Source: Geoanaerobacter sp964528055
Lineage (GTDB): Bacteria > Desulfobacterota > Desulfuromonadia > Geobacterales > DSM-12255
Assembly: GCA_964528055.1 (NCBI GenBank)
Contig: CAZGQM010000001.1
Location: 1 to 64,000 of the forward strand
Direction of reading: 5' to 3'
Length of the DNA stretch: 64,000 nucleotides
Made by a program: the position numbers and the translations under genes. Of the stretch, positions 48,998-58,821 are shown one piece after another. Positions within the stretch are counted from its first letter, which is position 1, and every line of letters begins with the position of its first letter. Below the pieces are notes generated by a model. It searched no databases. It saw only the letters and a program-made list of their open reading frames with translations, and was not told where the DNA came from.

Positions 48998-50065
48998 ATG
49001 CTTGACCGAATCGAAGAACTTGAGCGTCGTTTCCAGGAGCTGGAGGCGACGTTATCCGACCCGGCTGTGATCGCCAACCAGCCGGAATTCCGTAAATTCT
49101 CCCGTGAGCATAATGATCTTGCCCCCCTGGTTGAAGTCTATCGTCACCACCGGACTCTCCTGGCAGAGATCGAAGGCAATCGTGAACTCCTTGCCGACCC
49201 GGACATGAAGGAGATGGCGGAGGAAGAACTGACACAGCTGGAGGTCAAGAAGGATCAGCTTGAGGCTGAGATCAAGATCCTTCTTTTGCCAAAGGACCCC
49301 AACGACAGCAAGAACGTGATACTTGAAATTCGTGCAGGAACAGGCGGCGATGAGTCTGCACTCTTTGCCGGCGACCTTTTCAGGATGTATGGGCGATTTG
49401 CCGAAAAGAATCGATGGAAGGTTGAGATGCTCTCCTGTTCGGAGTCGGAACGGGGTGGCTACAAGGAGGTCATTGCCTCTATCGAGGGGCAAGACGTCTA
49501 TGCCAAGCTCAAGTACGAATCGGGAACGCACAGAGTTCAGCGGGTCCCTGAAACCGAAGCACAGGGGCGTATCCACACCAGCGCCTGTACTGTGGCAATT
49601 ATGGCCGAGGCAGAGGATGTTGATATCGAGATAAATCCGACCGATCTGAAGATTGACGTCTATCGATCTTCTGGAGCCGGTGGACAGCATGTTAACACTA
49701 CCGATTCTGCGGTCAGGATAACCCATTTACCGACCGGTACTGTGGTCGCCTGCCAGGAAGAGCGGAGCCAGATCAAGAACCGCGCTAAGGCGATGAAGGT
49801 TCTGAAGACCCGGATTCTCGACACAATCGTTCAAGAACAGAATGCCAAGCTGGCCGCAGACCGAAAGCTGCAAGTTGGTAGCGGAGACAGAAGTGAGCGG
49901 ATCCGTACTTACAATTTCCCTCAGGGGCGTATGACCGATCACCGGATTGGTCTTACTCTATATCGTCTTGAAGCTATCATGGAGGGGGATATCTCTGAGA
50001 TCGTCGATGCGTTGAGAACCCACTATCAGATGGAAGCCCTTCAGGCACAGTCCGAAGCTGCTTAA
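48998..50065 (+). CDS. prfA: Peptide chain release factor 1
   Basis: 355 residues. The GGQ loop lies in RSSGAGGQHVNTTDSAVRI, and the first class-1 release-factor domain is complete with GTGGDESALFAGDLFRMY. It releases peptides at UAA and UAG. The gene for PrmC, which methylates the GGQ glutamine, is next downstream, the standard pair. Confidence 0.96.
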   Translation: MLDRIEELERRFQELEATLSDPAVIANQPEFRKFSREHNDLAPLVEVYRHHRTLLAEIEGNRELLADPDMKEMAEEELTQLEVKKDQLEAEIKILLLPKDPNDSKNVILEIRAGTGGDESALFAGDLFRMYGRFAEKNRWKVEMLSCSESERGGYKEVIASIEGQDVYAKLKYESGTHRVQRVPETEAQGRIHTSACTVAIMAEAEDVDIEINPTDLKIDVYRSSGAGGQHVNTTDSAVRITHLPTGTVVACQEERSQIKNRAKAMKVLKTRILDTIVQEQNAKLAADRKLQVGSGDRSERIRTYNFPQGRMTDHRIGLTLYRLEAIMEGDISEIVDALRTHYQMEALQAQSEAA

Positions 50066-50172
50066 GGAGCGCGCGTTTCCGCTTATCTGCAGTGTCCGTC
50101 GGTCTTCTTTGTGCGGCGAATATAGGGCGCCTTGACCTTGCGAAAATATCACGTTCCAGGGGTGAGTGGCGA

Positions 50173-51033
50173 ATGGTAGAAAAATCGGGGATCTGGACTG
50201 TCCTGAAGGTTCTTGAGTGGACCAAGGGGTATTTGGCAGAGAAGAAGGTAGATAACGCCCGATTAGAGGCTGAATGGCTTCTCTGTGCGGCTACAGGGCT
50301 AGACCGTGTGGGGCTGTACGTCAACTATGAAAAGCCTCTGAGCGATGATGAACTTTCCGCCTGTCGTGGCATGGTAGCAAGGCGCGCCAAACATGAGCCG
50401 CTTCAGTACATCCTCGCCAGCCAGGAATTTTACGGCCTCGAATTTGAGGTGAATCCGGCGGCTCTTATCCCCAGGCACGACACCGAGGTTTTGGTTGAAG
50501 AAGCCCTGCGGCTGGCTTCTTCGGCAAAGAGTGTGCTGGATATCGGTGTTGGGAGCGGTTGCATAGCCATTGCCCTGGCGAAGTCCATGCCAGGTGCGGA
50601 AATCCATGGAGTTGACCACTCACCTGATGCTCTTGTTCTTGCAGAACGAAACGCGGAACGCCACGGCGTAAGGGTGACCTTCTTCGAGGGGTCGCTATTC
50701 GAGCCGTTCAGAAATCAGCGGTTCGATCTGATTGTTTCCAATCCGCCATATATACCTACGGGCGACCTGGAAACCCTCCAGCCTGAGGTGCGTGATTACG
50801 AGCCTCGCACGGCCCTGGACGGCGGTAGGGACGGACTCGACTTTTACCGACTCATCATACCGGCAGCTCACGGGTATCTGAATGCAGGAGGGTGGCTCAT
50901 GCTAGAGGTGGGGATCAGCCAGGCCGAGGCAGTGAAGGGGATGTTAGCCGAAGCGGGCTTCACCGATCTGTTCATTGCCAGGGACCAGTCTCTCATCGAC
51001 CGGGTTGTCGGGGGGCTATTGTCACAGGGTTGA
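50173..51033 (+). CDS. prmC: Release factor glutamine methyltransferase
   Basis: 286 residues from ATG 50173; the open frame extends to 50092 without conserved residues. It has an N-terminal helical domain (about 5-80) and then a SAM methyltransferase with VLDIGVGSGCIAIALAKS and the target-glutamine-binding NPPY motif in SNPPYIPTGDL. It methylates the GGQ glutamine of release factors. It follows prfA by 107 bases. Confidence 0.93.
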   Translation: MVEKSGIWTVLKVLEWTKGYLAEKKVDNARLEAEWLLCAATGLDRVGLYVNYEKPLSDDELSACRGMVARRAKHEPLQYILASQEFYGLEFEVNPAALIPRHDTEVLVEEALRLASSAKSVLDIGVGSGCIAIALAKSMPGAEIHGVDHSPDALVLAERNAERHGVRVTFFEGSLFEPFRNQRFDLIVSNPPYIPTGDLETLQPEVRDYEPRTALDGGRDGLDFYRLIIPAAHGYLNAGGWLMLEVGISQAEAVKGMLAEAGFTDLFIARDQSLIDRVVGGLLSQG

Positions 51034-51101
51034 TCCTTGTGATCATCCGTAACCGGGGCAAACACAATGTTTGCCTGTCAATCCTTTATCGAGGTACTGC
51101 A

Positions 51102-52355
51102 TTGGATAAACTTATTATTCATGGTGGGAAGAAGCTTGCTGGTGAGGTAACGGTCAGTGGCTCCAAGAATGCCTCGCTCCCCATTTTCTGTGCCACCATT
51201 CTTGCTTCTGGCATCTTTGAGATCAGTAACGTACCATTCCTGCGCGACATAAACACAACCATCAAGGTGCTTGAGTCTCTTGGGGCTCGGGTTCAGGGAA
51301 ATGGCAACGTTGTGCTGATCGACACAACTGACGTCAATAATGTGGAGGCTACCTATGACCTGGTAAAGACCATGCGCGCGTCGGTGCTTGTTCTCGGTCC
51401 TCTTCTCGCGAGACATGGCAGGGCAAGGGTCTCTCTCCCCGGAGGTTGCGCCATTGGTGCACGACCCATAGATCAGCATCTGAAAGGGCTGAAGGCCTTG
51501 GGTGCAGACATACATCTGGCGCACGGTTACGTAGAGGCAAAGGCCAAACGCCTCAAAGGTGCCAGAATCAACTTCGACATGCCTACTGTCGGGGGGACCG
51601 AACACCTTATGATGGCCGCAGCAACAGCCAAGGGTGAAACGATCCTGGAAAACGTGGCCCGGGAGCCCGAGATACTCGACCTTGCCACTATGCTCAATCA
51701 GATGGGGGCGCGGATCGAAGGTGCAGGGACCGATACCATCCGTATCTCCGGAGTCAGCGAGCTCGCTCCTGTCAGCTACAGGGTGATGCCGGACCGGATC
51801 GAGGCCGGCACATTCATGGTGGCAGCTGCCATTACCGGGGGTGATATCAGGATTCACAGCATGCAGCTGGAGCATCTCGATGCCCTGGTTTTCAAACTGC
51901 AGGACGCCGGTGCAGAGATTTCCAACAAGGATGGCGTGGTCCGAGTCAAGGGGCCGCGACGTCCCAAAAGCGTGAATATCAAGACCAGACCCTATCCGGG
52001 GTTCCCGACGGATATGCAGGCTCAGTTCATGGCGCTTATGTGCATCGCAGAAGGTGCAAGCGTTATTTCCGAGAATATCTTCGAAAACCGCTTTATGCAT
52101 GTCTCTGAGTTGATCCGTTTTGGAGCTGACATCACCGTTGAGGGGAACAGTGCAACGGTCAAAGGGATAAAGAAGCTCTCAGGTGCGCCTTCCATGGCGA
52201 CTGATCTCCGTGCCTCCGCTTCTCTCATCCTTGCCGGGCTTGCTGCAGACAATACTACCGAGGTCTCCCGCATCTACCATCTTGACCGCGGGTATGAAGC
52301 CATCGAGAAGAAACTTGCCGGGTTGGGAGCGGATATCAAGAGGGTCAAGGAATAA
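51102..52355 (+). CDS. murA: UDP-N-acetylglucosamine 1-carboxyvinyltransferase
   Basis: 417 residues from TTG 51102, which has a GAGGT site 7 bases upstream; the long frame from 50892 overlaps prmC and is not conserved. It starts LDKLIIHGGKKLAGEV, and the PEP-binding cysteine is C116 in GGCAIGARP, so fosfomycin sensitivity of the enzyme is expected. It performs the first committed step of peptidoglycan synthesis. hisG starts 19 bases later. Confidence 0.95.
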   Translation: MDKLIIHGGKKLAGEVTVSGSKNASLPIFCATILASGIFEISNVPFLRDINTTIKVLESLGARVQGNGNVVLIDTTDVNNVEATYDLVKTMRASVLVLGPLLARHGRARVSLPGGCAIGARPIDQHLKGLKALGADIHLAHGYVEAKAKRLKGARINFDMPTVGGTEHLMMAAATAKGETILENVAREPEILDLATMLNQMGARIEGAGTDTIRISGVSELAPVSYRVMPDRIEAGTFMVAAAITGGDIRIHSMQLEHLDALVFKLQDAGAEISNKDGVVRVKGPRRPKSVNIKTRPYPGFPTDMQAQFMALMCIAEGASVISENIFENRFMHVSELIRFGADITVEGNSATVKGIKKLSGAPSMATDLRASASLILAGLAADNTTEVSRIYHLDRGYEAIEKKLAGLGADIKRVKE

Positions 52356-52374
52356 TTATTACAAGGCTACTATC

Positions 52375-53013
52375 ATGACCGATTTTATCACTATTGCCAT
52401 CCCGAAAGGCCGGATTCTCGAAGAGTCGGTTGCCCTCTTCAGGAAGATCGGCTTCGATTGCGATGAGCTTTTATCCAGTTCACGCAAGCTGATTTTTGAG
52501 AATGCCGAGCAACGGATGCGTTACATGATCGTCCGTGCCACAGACGTGCCTACCTACGTGGAGTACGGAGCTGCAGATCTGGGGATTGTCGGCAAGGACA
52601 CACTTCTGGAGCAGGAAAAGGATGTCTACGAGCCGTTGGACCTGAAATTCGGCTACTGCCGGATGATGGTGGCTGAACCTGCAGGTCTGGCCAAGGAGGA
52701 TGATCCTTCCCGCTGGACCAATATCAGGATCGCCACCAAATACCCGAATGTCACCGAGAAATACTTTGCAGCAAAGGGCATCCAGGTCGAGATAATAAAG
52801 CTTTACGGCTCCATCGAACTGGCGCCTCTTGTGGGGCTTTCAGAGCGGATTGTAGACCTGGTTTCCACTGGCGAAACCATGAAACAGAACGGCCTGGTTG
52901 AGGTTGAGACCATTGCCGAGATCACCACACGGCTGATTGTCAATCGGGCGAGCCTTAAGACCAAGCATGAAAGGATTATCGGGATCATCGAGGGGTTGGA
53001 GAAGCAACTATGA
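52375..53013 (+). CDS. hisG: ATP phosphoribosyltransferase, short form
   Basis: 212 residues from ATG 52375, the conserved MTDFITIAIPKGRI start; the frame is open to 52183 within murA. It catalyses the first step of histidine synthesis. The PRPP-binding segment LVGLSERIVDLVSTGETM is clear. It lacks the C-terminal regulatory domain, so it is the HisG-S form that works with HisZ; no hisZ is in the window. It overlaps hisD by 4 bases. Confidence 0.95.
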   Translation: MTDFITIAIPKGRILEESVALFRKIGFDCDELLSSSRKLIFENAEQRMRYMIVRATDVPTYVEYGAADLGIVGKDTLLEQEKDVYEPLDLKFGYCRMMVAEPAGLAKEDDPSRWTNIRIATKYPNVTEKYFAAKGIQVEIIKLYGSIELAPLVGLSERIVDLVSTGETMKQNGLVEVETIAEITTRLIVNRASLKTKHERIIGIIEGLEKQL

Positions 53014-54308
53014 TATTTCTGGATATCCGTGACGCGGATTTCGATCAAAAGTTTGCCACCATCCTCGCACGTGGCGAGGAGAGCGGAAGGGATGTGGAGC
53101 AGGTCGTACTCGACATTATAGCTGCCGTCCGTCTCCGTGGAGATGAAGCGGTCCTTGAGTACACCAATCGTTTCGACCGCCTGAATGCCACCTCTGTTCA
53201 CTCTCTGCAGGTAACTGAAGATGAAATAGACTATGCCTTTGCGCGTGTGAAGAGTGAGGAAATTGATCTACTGAAGCTTGCAGTGGAGCGGGTGGCACGC
53301 TTTCACGAGAAGCAGAAGCAGGAGACCTGGCTCTCCACCGATGAGACCGACATCATGCTGGGCCAGATGGTGACACCGCTTCAACGGGTTGGAATCTATG
53401 TGCCTGGGGGTAAGGCCAGCTATCCGTCCAGCGTCATCATGAATGCCGTGCCTGCCAAGGTGGCTGGCGTGCCGGAAGTGATCATGGTTGCTCCGACTCC
53501 GGGAGGGGAGATCAATCCGCATGTTCTTGTGGCTGCCCGTCTTTCTAGTGTTGACAGGATATTCAGGATCGGCGGCGCTCAGGCTGTTGCAGCCCTAGCC
53601 TACGGGACTGCTACCATCCCTAAGGTTGACAAGGTTACCGGGCCAGGGAATATTTATGTGGCGACCGCCAAAAAGCTCGTATTCGGCCAGGTAGGGATTG
53701 ACATGATCGCAGGGCCAAGTGAGATACTGGTTATCAACGACGGCAGCGGTACCCCGGCGCATATCGCAGCGGATCTTCTCTCCCAGGCGGAACACGATGA
53801 GTTGGCCTCTTCGATACTCATCACCACTGACCGGGGATTCGGGGAGAAGGTGGCAGATGAAGTCGAATGCCAGTTGAAGCAGCTTTCCCGCGAGAACATC
53901 GCCCGCAAGTCATGGGATACCTACGGCGCGGTGATTGTGTCTAAAACACTTGATGAGGCAATTTCCTTCTCAAACCGGATTGCTCCTGAGCATCTGGAGC
54001 TTGCTGTCTGCGACCCATTTGCCATTTTGCCGAAGATAATAAATGCTGGAGCCATCTTTATGGGTCACTTCACTCCTGAAGCAGCCGGCGATTACCTGGC
54101 CGGGCCGAACCACACACTCCCCACCGGCGGTACTGCGCGCTTTTTCTCGCCGCTTTCCGTGGATGATTTCGTAAAGAAGTCATCGATCGTCTTCTTCAGC
54201 GAAACCGGCTTGAACCGGCTTGGAAAGCAGATTGTCAAGATTGCCGAACTGGAAGGTCTGGAGGCACACGGGAAATCGGTCAGTATTCGTCTAGGAGGAC
54301 ATAAATGA
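53010..54308 (+). CDS. hisD: Histidinol dehydrogenase
   Basis: 432 residues. It oxidises histidinol to histidine in two NAD steps with a zinc site. The characteristic stretch IDMIAGPSEILVI and the zinc-site region LSQAEHDELASSILIT are present, as is GPNHTLPTGGTARF. ATG 53010 overlaps the hisG stop (ATGA), and its own stop overlaps hisC, so the three are translationally coupled. Confidence 0.96.
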   Translation: MIFLDIRDADFDQKFATILARGEESGRDVEQVVLDIIAAVRLRGDEAVLEYTNRFDRLNATSVHSLQVTEDEIDYAFARVKSEEIDLLKLAVERVARFHEKQKQETWLSTDETDIMLGQMVTPLQRVGIYVPGGKASYPSSVIMNAVPAKVAGVPEVIMVAPTPGGEINPHVLVAARLSSVDRIFRIGGAQAVAALAYGTATIPKVDKVTGPGNIYVATAKKLVFGQVGIDMIAGPSEILVINDGSGTPAHIAADLLSQAEHDELASSILITTDRGFGEKVADEVECQLKQLSRENIARKSWDTYGAVIVSKTLDEAISFSNRIAPEHLELAVCDPFAILPKIINAGAIFMGHFTPEAAGDYLAGPNHTLPTGGTARFFSPLSVDDFVKKSSIVFFSETGLNRLGKQIVKIAELEGLEAHGKSVSIRLGGHK

Positions 54309-55357
54309 TACCTCTACGCCAAAACATCTCCTCCATGGCAGGATATCTCCCCGGCTACCAACCCCCGGACATTGCTTCCTGGATCAAGATCAATACCAAC
54401 GAGAACCCCTATCCCCCGTCACCAGAGGTGGTCAGGGCAATCCTTGGTGAATTGGGAGCTGATGGCGCCAACCTCCGCACCTATCCGAGCGCATCGAGCC
54501 AGAGATTGAGGGAGATAGCCGGCGAGTTGTACGGCTTCGACCCGTCTTGGGTCATCATGGCCAACGGTTCCGACGAAGTGCTGAACAATCTGATCCGTGC
54601 CTTTGCCGGCGAGGGGGAGGAGATCGGGTATCTCCACCCCTCCTACTCCTACTATGCCACACTGGCTGAGATACAGGGAGCAAAGGTCCGCACCTTCACC
54701 CTGACCGATGAACTATGGATTTCCGGTTTTCCCGAGAGATACGACGGTAAGCTGTTTTTCCTCACTACGCCAAACTCACCGCTCGGCTTTGCTTTTTCTG
54801 CAGGCTACATTGAGAAGATCGCCCAACGTTGCAACGGCATGCTGGTGGTTGACGAGGCATACGCAGATTTTGCAGACGTGAATGCCCTTGACCTAGTAAA
54901 AAAATACGAAAACGTCGTTGTCACCCGCACCCTATCCAAAAGCTACTCCCTGGCCGGGATGCGGCTAGGGCTTGCCATCGCACGGCCGGAGGTGATAGCT
55001 GCGCTGGACAAGATACGCGACCACTACAATCTGGACCGTCTTGCACAGGCAGCCTGCGGTGCCGCGCTCAAGGACCAGGAGTATTTTGCAGCATGCTGCC
55101 GGAAGATAGTTGATACCCGTGAGTGGTTCTGCAAGGAGTTGCAAAAAATCGGCTACCGAGTTATTCCGTCCCAGGGGAACTTTGTCTTTGCCACGCCTCC
55201 GGACAGAAACGGCAAAAGGGTGTATGACGGCCTTTTCGAGCGAAAGATACTGGTGCGCCATTTCTCCGATCCCCTGCTTTCCCATGGTTTGAGGATTTCC
55301 ATCGGGACCAGGGAGGATATGGAAAAGGCTCTGGCTGCGATCAAGGGGATAGGCTGA
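54305..55357 (+). CDS. hisC: Histidinol-phosphate aminotransferase
   Basis: 350 residues, a class II/I-fold PLP aminotransferase. The PLP lysine lies in RTLSKSYSLAGMRLG, and NTNENPYPPSP near the N-terminus and VVDEAYADFAD are typical. It transfers the amino group from glutamate to imidazole-acetol phosphate. It overlaps hisD by 4 bases. Confidence 0.94.
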   Translation: MIPLRQNISSMAGYLPGYQPPDIASWIKINTNENPYPPSPEVVRAILGELGADGANLRTYPSASSQRLREIAGELYGFDPSWVIMANGSDEVLNNLIRAFAGEGEEIGYLHPSYSYYATLAEIQGAKVRTFTLTDELWISGFPERYDGKLFFLTTPNSPLGFAFSAGYIEKIAQRCNGMLVVDEAYADFADVNALDLVKKYENVVVTRTLSKSYSLAGMRLGLAIARPEVIAALDKIRDHYNLDRLAQAACGAALKDQEYFAACCRKIVDTREWFCKELQKIGYRVIPSQGNFVFATPPDRNGKRVYDGLFERKILVRHFSDPLLSHGLRISIGTREDMEKALAAIKGIG

Positions 55358-55373
55358 TATTCAGGAGGCAAAA

Positions 55374-55961
55374 ATGGTGCGTTCAGCTGTTATTGAAAGA
55401 GTAACAAAGGAAACTCGGATCAAGCTTTCCATCAATCTTGACGGAACAGGTGTGGCAAAGGTCTGCACCTCGGTTCCGTTCCTCGATCACATGCTCGATC
55501 TCTTTGCCCGGCATGGCCTTTTTGACCTCACCGTGGAGGCGCAGGGAGACATAGATATCGACTTTCATCACACAGTGGAGGATGTCGGCATAGTGCTGGG
55601 ACAGGTTATAAAGGATGCCCTTGGCGACAAGAAGGGGATTCGGCGCTACGGTCAGGCGACGGTCCCCATGGATGAGACCCTTGCCAGTGTGGCTGTTGAT
55701 CTCTCCGGTCGACCTTACCTGGTCTACAACGTCCGCCTGCCAAAAGTGAAGATCGGAGAATTCGACGTTGAGCTTGCACGCGAATTTTTCCAGGCACTGG
55801 TGAACAACCTGGGTGCCAACCTGCATATCAATGTGATGTATGGAGACAACGTCCATCACATCCTGGAGGCCTGTTTCAAGGCAACGGCCCGTGCTCTCGA
55901 TCTGGCGAGCCAGATTGATTCTCGCGTTGAAGGTGTACTGTCTACGAAAGGAAAACTATAA
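55374..55961 (+). CDS. hisB: Imidazoleglycerol-phosphate dehydratase
   Basis: 195 residues, the single-function form without a phosphatase domain. Metal-binding motifs FLDHMLDLFARHG and DFHHTVEDVGIVLG and the later NVHHILEACFKATARAL are complete. It dehydrates IGP to imidazole-acetol phosphate. The 88-base gap to hisH contains no feature. Confidence 0.95.
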   Translation: MVRSAVIERVTKETRIKLSINLDGTGVAKVCTSVPFLDHMLDLFARHGLFDLTVEAQGDIDIDFHHTVEDVGIVLGQVIKDALGDKKGIRRYGQATVPMDETLASVAVDLSGRPYLVYNVRLPKVKIGEFDVELAREFFQALVNNLGANLHINVMYGDNVHHILEACFKATARALDLASQIDSRVEGVLSTKGKL

Positions 55962-56049
55962 AGCGTGAGATGTAAAATGTGAAAGCTGTAAAAATAATTC
56001 TATCTGTAGCTCTTCACTTTTCACTATTCGCCTTTAGCAAGGTGTTACT

Positions 56050-56673
56050 ATGATTGCTATCATCGACTACGGTATGGGCAATCTCCGTTCCGTTCAGAAA
56101 GGCTTCGAGAAAGTCGGATTCGATGCGGTGGTTACCTCTGATCCGAAGGTGGTTCTGGAAGCTAAAAAGATCGTTCTCCCCGGGGTTGGAGCCTTTCGTG
56201 ACTGCATGCACAATCTGGAGCAGGGGGGCTTTGTGGAGCCCATTCTTAAGGTTATCGACGATGGGCGCCCATTCCTCGGGATATGTCTGGGGCTGCAGCT
56301 CCTCTTTACGGAGAGCGAAGAGTTCGGCCTGCACAAGGGGCTTGGCGTTATTCCGGGTCGAGTGATCCGTTTCCCTGAGGGGATGATGTATGAGGGTGAG
56401 CGGCTGCCTGTTCCGCATATGGGGTGGAACCAGATAACATTAACAAATTGCTCACCACTCTTTGCAGGGATCGAAGATGGGACCAATGTTTATTTCGTCC
56501 ACTCCTACTTTATCAAACCCGATGATGCGTCGGTCATCGCTGCCACCACTAGCTACGGCATCGATTTCTGCTCATCTATCTGCAAAGACAATCTGTTCGC
56601 CACTCAGTTTCACCCGGAAAAGTCCCAGGAAAAGGGGCTCGGAATGCTCAAGAATTTTGGAGAGATGAAGTGA
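56050..56673 (+). CDS. hisH: Imidazole glycerol phosphate synthase, glutaminase subunit
   Basis: 207 residues. A class I glutamine amidotransferase with the nucleophile C79 in GICLGLQLLF and the histidine-glutamate pair in ATQFHPEKSQEKG. It feeds ammonia to HisF. It overlaps the hisA start by 4 bases (GTGA). Confidence 0.95.
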   Translation: MIAIIDYGMGNLRSVQKGFEKVGFDAVVTSDPKVVLEAKKIVLPGVGAFRDCMHNLEQGGFVEPILKVIDDGRPFLGICLGLQLLFTESEEFGLHKGLGVIPGRVIRFPEGMMYEGERLPVPHMGWNQITLTNCSPLFAGIEDGTNVYFVHSYFIKPDDASVIAATTSYGIDFCSSICKDNLFATQFHPEKSQEKGLGMLKNFGEMK

Positions 56674-57410
56674 TCGTCATACCTGCAATCGATCTTAAAG
56701 AAGGAAGATGTGTCCGGCTGGAGCAGGGCCTCATGGAGCGTGACACGGTATTCAACGATAATCCGGCAGCACAGGCCCTTGAATGGGAAACTCAGGGAGC
56801 CCAGCTCCTCCATATAGTCGATCTGGATGGAGCATTTGCCGGTGAGCCGAAGAATCGTTCATCCATAGAGGCCATGGTTAAGGTGCTGCAGATCCCTACT
56901 CAGCTGGGAGGAGGCATCCGTGACCTGGCAACCATAGAGGCCTATCTGACCATGGGGATCGGCCGGGTCATCATCGGTACTGCTGCCCAGAGGAATCCTG
57001 AGCTGGTCAGAGAGGCCTGTGCGCAATTCCCGGGTCGCATCGTGGTTGGCATAGATGCCAAGAACGGAATGGTGGCTGTGCAGGGGTGGGCCGAGGTGAC
57101 CGGTATCACCGCTGTTGAGCTTGCGAAACGATTCGAGGGTTTCGGCGTTTCTGCAATCGTCTATACCGATATCAGCCGGGACGGCATGCTTCAGGGGCCG
57201 AACATCGAGGCAACAAAAGCGCTTGCTGAGGCCATAAGCATTCCGGTTATCGCATCCGGGGGGCTCTCCAGCCTGGATGATCTCGAGAGATTGATGGCTA
57301 TCGAGCGGAGCGGGGTGACCGGGGTCATTACCGGCAAGGCTATCTATACCGGTTCCATCAAGCTGTGCGAGGCGATTGCCCTGACAAAGGGGGAGTCCCG
57401 GTTATGCTGA
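56670..57410 (+). CDS. hisA: ProFAR isomerase
   Basis: 246 residues, a (beta-alpha)8 barrel. It isomerises ProFAR to PRFAR. The N-terminal IPAIDLKEGRCVRL with the catalytic aspartate, and IVYTDISRDGMLQGPN with the second aspartate, identify it. It uses a GTG start at 56670 embedded in the hisH stop and overlaps hisF by 7 bases. Confidence 0.95.
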   Translation: MIVIPAIDLKEGRCVRLEQGLMERDTVFNDNPAAQALEWETQGAQLLHIVDLDGAFAGEPKNRSSIEAMVKVLQIPTQLGGGIRDLATIEAYLTMGIGRVIIGTAAQRNPELVREACAQFPGRIVVGIDAKNGMVAVQGWAEVTGITAVELAKRFEGFGVSAIVYTDISRDGMLQGPNIEATKALAEAISIPVIASGGLSSLDDLERLMAIERSGVTGVITGKAIYTGSIKLCEAIALTKGESRLC

Positions 57411-58165
57411 CCAAGCGGATTATCCCCTGTCTCGACGTCAAGGGTGGCAGGGTGGTCAAGGGTGTTCAGTTCCTTGAGCTGAGAGATGCAGGTGATCCGG
57501 TGGAGATTGCTGAACTCTATGACCGACAGGGTGCCGACGAACTGACTTTTCTGGACATCACAGCCTCTTCGGATCAGCGCGACATAATCATAGACGTGGT
57601 CAGGCGGACCGCCGAACGTGTCTTCATGCCTCTCACGGTTGGTGGCGGCATCAGGACGGTTGACGATATCCGCAGAATGTTGAATGCAGGGGCAGACAAG
57701 GTATCCATCAATACTGCAGCAGTCCACAACCCGGACTTTGTCCGTGAGGCAGCTGAGCGCTTTGGTTCACAGTGCACAGTAGTGGCCATTGATGCCCGCA
57801 GGGTGCCTGGAGAGCAGCGATGGGAGGTTTATACGCATGGGGGACGCAATGCCACCGGGATCGATGCGGTGGAGTGGGCGCAGCGTATGGAAGGATATGG
57901 TGCAGGAGAGATTCTGCTGACAAGCATGGATTGCGATGGGACAAAGGATGGTTACGACCTTCCGCTCACGCGAGCCATTGTGGATGCGGTCTCCATACCG
58001 GTCATAGCCTCAGGCGGGGTAGGGAACCTGGAGCATATCTATGACGGCTTCGCCAAGGCAGGTGCCAGTGCGTGTCTTGCCGCCTCCATCTTCCACTACA
58101 AGGAGTATACTATCCAGGAGGCCAAGTCGTATCTATCTGAGAAAGGGGTACCTGTCAGATTATGA
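57404..58165 (+). CDS. hisF: Imidazole glycerol phosphate synthase, cyclase subunit
   Basis: 253 residues from ATG 57404; the open frame begins at 57365 in hisA. The barrel starts with LTKRIIPCLDVKGGRVVKG, which holds the first catalytic aspartate; the second lies in LLTSMDCDGTKDGYD. With HisH it makes IGP and AICAR. It overlaps hisE by 4 bases. Confidence 0.95.
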   Translation: MLTKRIIPCLDVKGGRVVKGVQFLELRDAGDPVEIAELYDRQGADELTFLDITASSDQRDIIIDVVRRTAERVFMPLTVGGGIRTVDDIRRMLNAGADKVSINTAAVHNPDFVREAAERFGSQCTVVAIDARRVPGEQRWEVYTHGGRNATGIDAVEWAQRMEGYGAGEILLTSMDCDGTKDGYDLPLTRAIVDAVSIPVIASGGVGNLEHIYDGFAKAGASACLAASIFHYKEYTIQEAKSYLSEKGVPVRL

Positions 58166-58494
58166 GCAACTGCGGCGACAATATCCTTGAGGCGCTTTAT
58201 CAGGTCATACTTGAACGAAAGGCAAACCCTTCGGAAGAGTCCTATACCGCATCGCTGATGCGAAAAGGAAACGACAAGATTCTGAAAAAACTTGGCGAGG
58301 AGGCTACCGAGCTCGTCATAGCAGGCAAAGGAGGGGAGCGTGACGAGATCATATATGAGACTGCAGATCTCTTCTTTCACACCCTCGTTCTTCTTGGATA
58401 TCACGGGATCCCCCTTGAAGCAGTTCATGACGAACTGCGCCGCCGATTTGGTATCTCTGGTGTTGCTGAGAAACGGTCACGACCAGTTGGTTAA
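58162..58494 (+). CDS. hisE: Phosphoribosyl-ATP pyrophosphatase
   Basis: 110 residues, stand-alone HisE without a fused HisI cyclohydrolase. The MazG-like metal site is visible in KLGEEATELVIAGKGG and DEIIYETADLFFHTLVLL. It is the last gene of the his operon; hisI must be elsewhere. Confidence 0.94.
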   Translation: MSNCGDNILEALYQVILERKANPSEESYTASLMRKGNDKILKKLGEEATELVIAGKGGERDEIIYETADLFFHTLVLLGYHGIPLEAVHDELRRRFGISGVAEKRSRPVG

Positions 58495-58518
58495 TCGGAG
58501 AGATTGTCGAATAATTTC

Positions 58519-58547
58519 TTGACAGTTTTGATGTTGGCAGATAATAT
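58519..58547 (+). promoter_or_regulatory. Sigma-70 promoter of the rpsU-dnaG-rpoD operon
   Basis: A perfect TTGACA (58519-58524), a 17-base spacer and TAATAT (58542-58547), about 65 bases before the rpsU start and 25 bases after hisE. Confidence 0.75.
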
Positions 58548-58618
58548 ACCATCTCTTCATAGTACCGGCCTACCCTTGTTAAGGTTTTAAATTCGCAACA
58601 GGAGGGAGGGGAATATGG

Positions 58619-58816
58619 ATGCCGGGAATAAAGGTCAAAGAAAATGAGCCGTTTGAGATCGTGCTGAAGAAATTCAAGAAGCAGTGCGAGAAGGCGGGAA
58701 TACTGTCTGAAATCCGCAAGCGCGAACACTTCGAGAAGCCGAGTATCAAGCGGAAGAAGAAAACCATTGCAGCCCGTAAGCGTGCGCTTAAGAAGCAGCG
58801 CAAGATGATGGAGTAA
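58619..58816 (+). CDS. rpsU: 30S ribosomal protein S21
   Basis: 65 residues. The start MPGIKVKENEPFEIVLKKFK and a lysine/arginine-rich tail (KRKKKTIAARKRALKKQRK) identify S21. ATG 58619 has a very strong GGAGGGAGGGG site; ATG 58615 is in another frame. It is the first gene of the macromolecular-synthesis operon. Confidence 0.95.
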   Translation: MPGIKVKENEPFEIVLKKFKKQCEKAGILSEIRKREHFEKPSIKRKKKTIAARKRALKKQRKMME

Positions 58817-58821
58817 TATCG

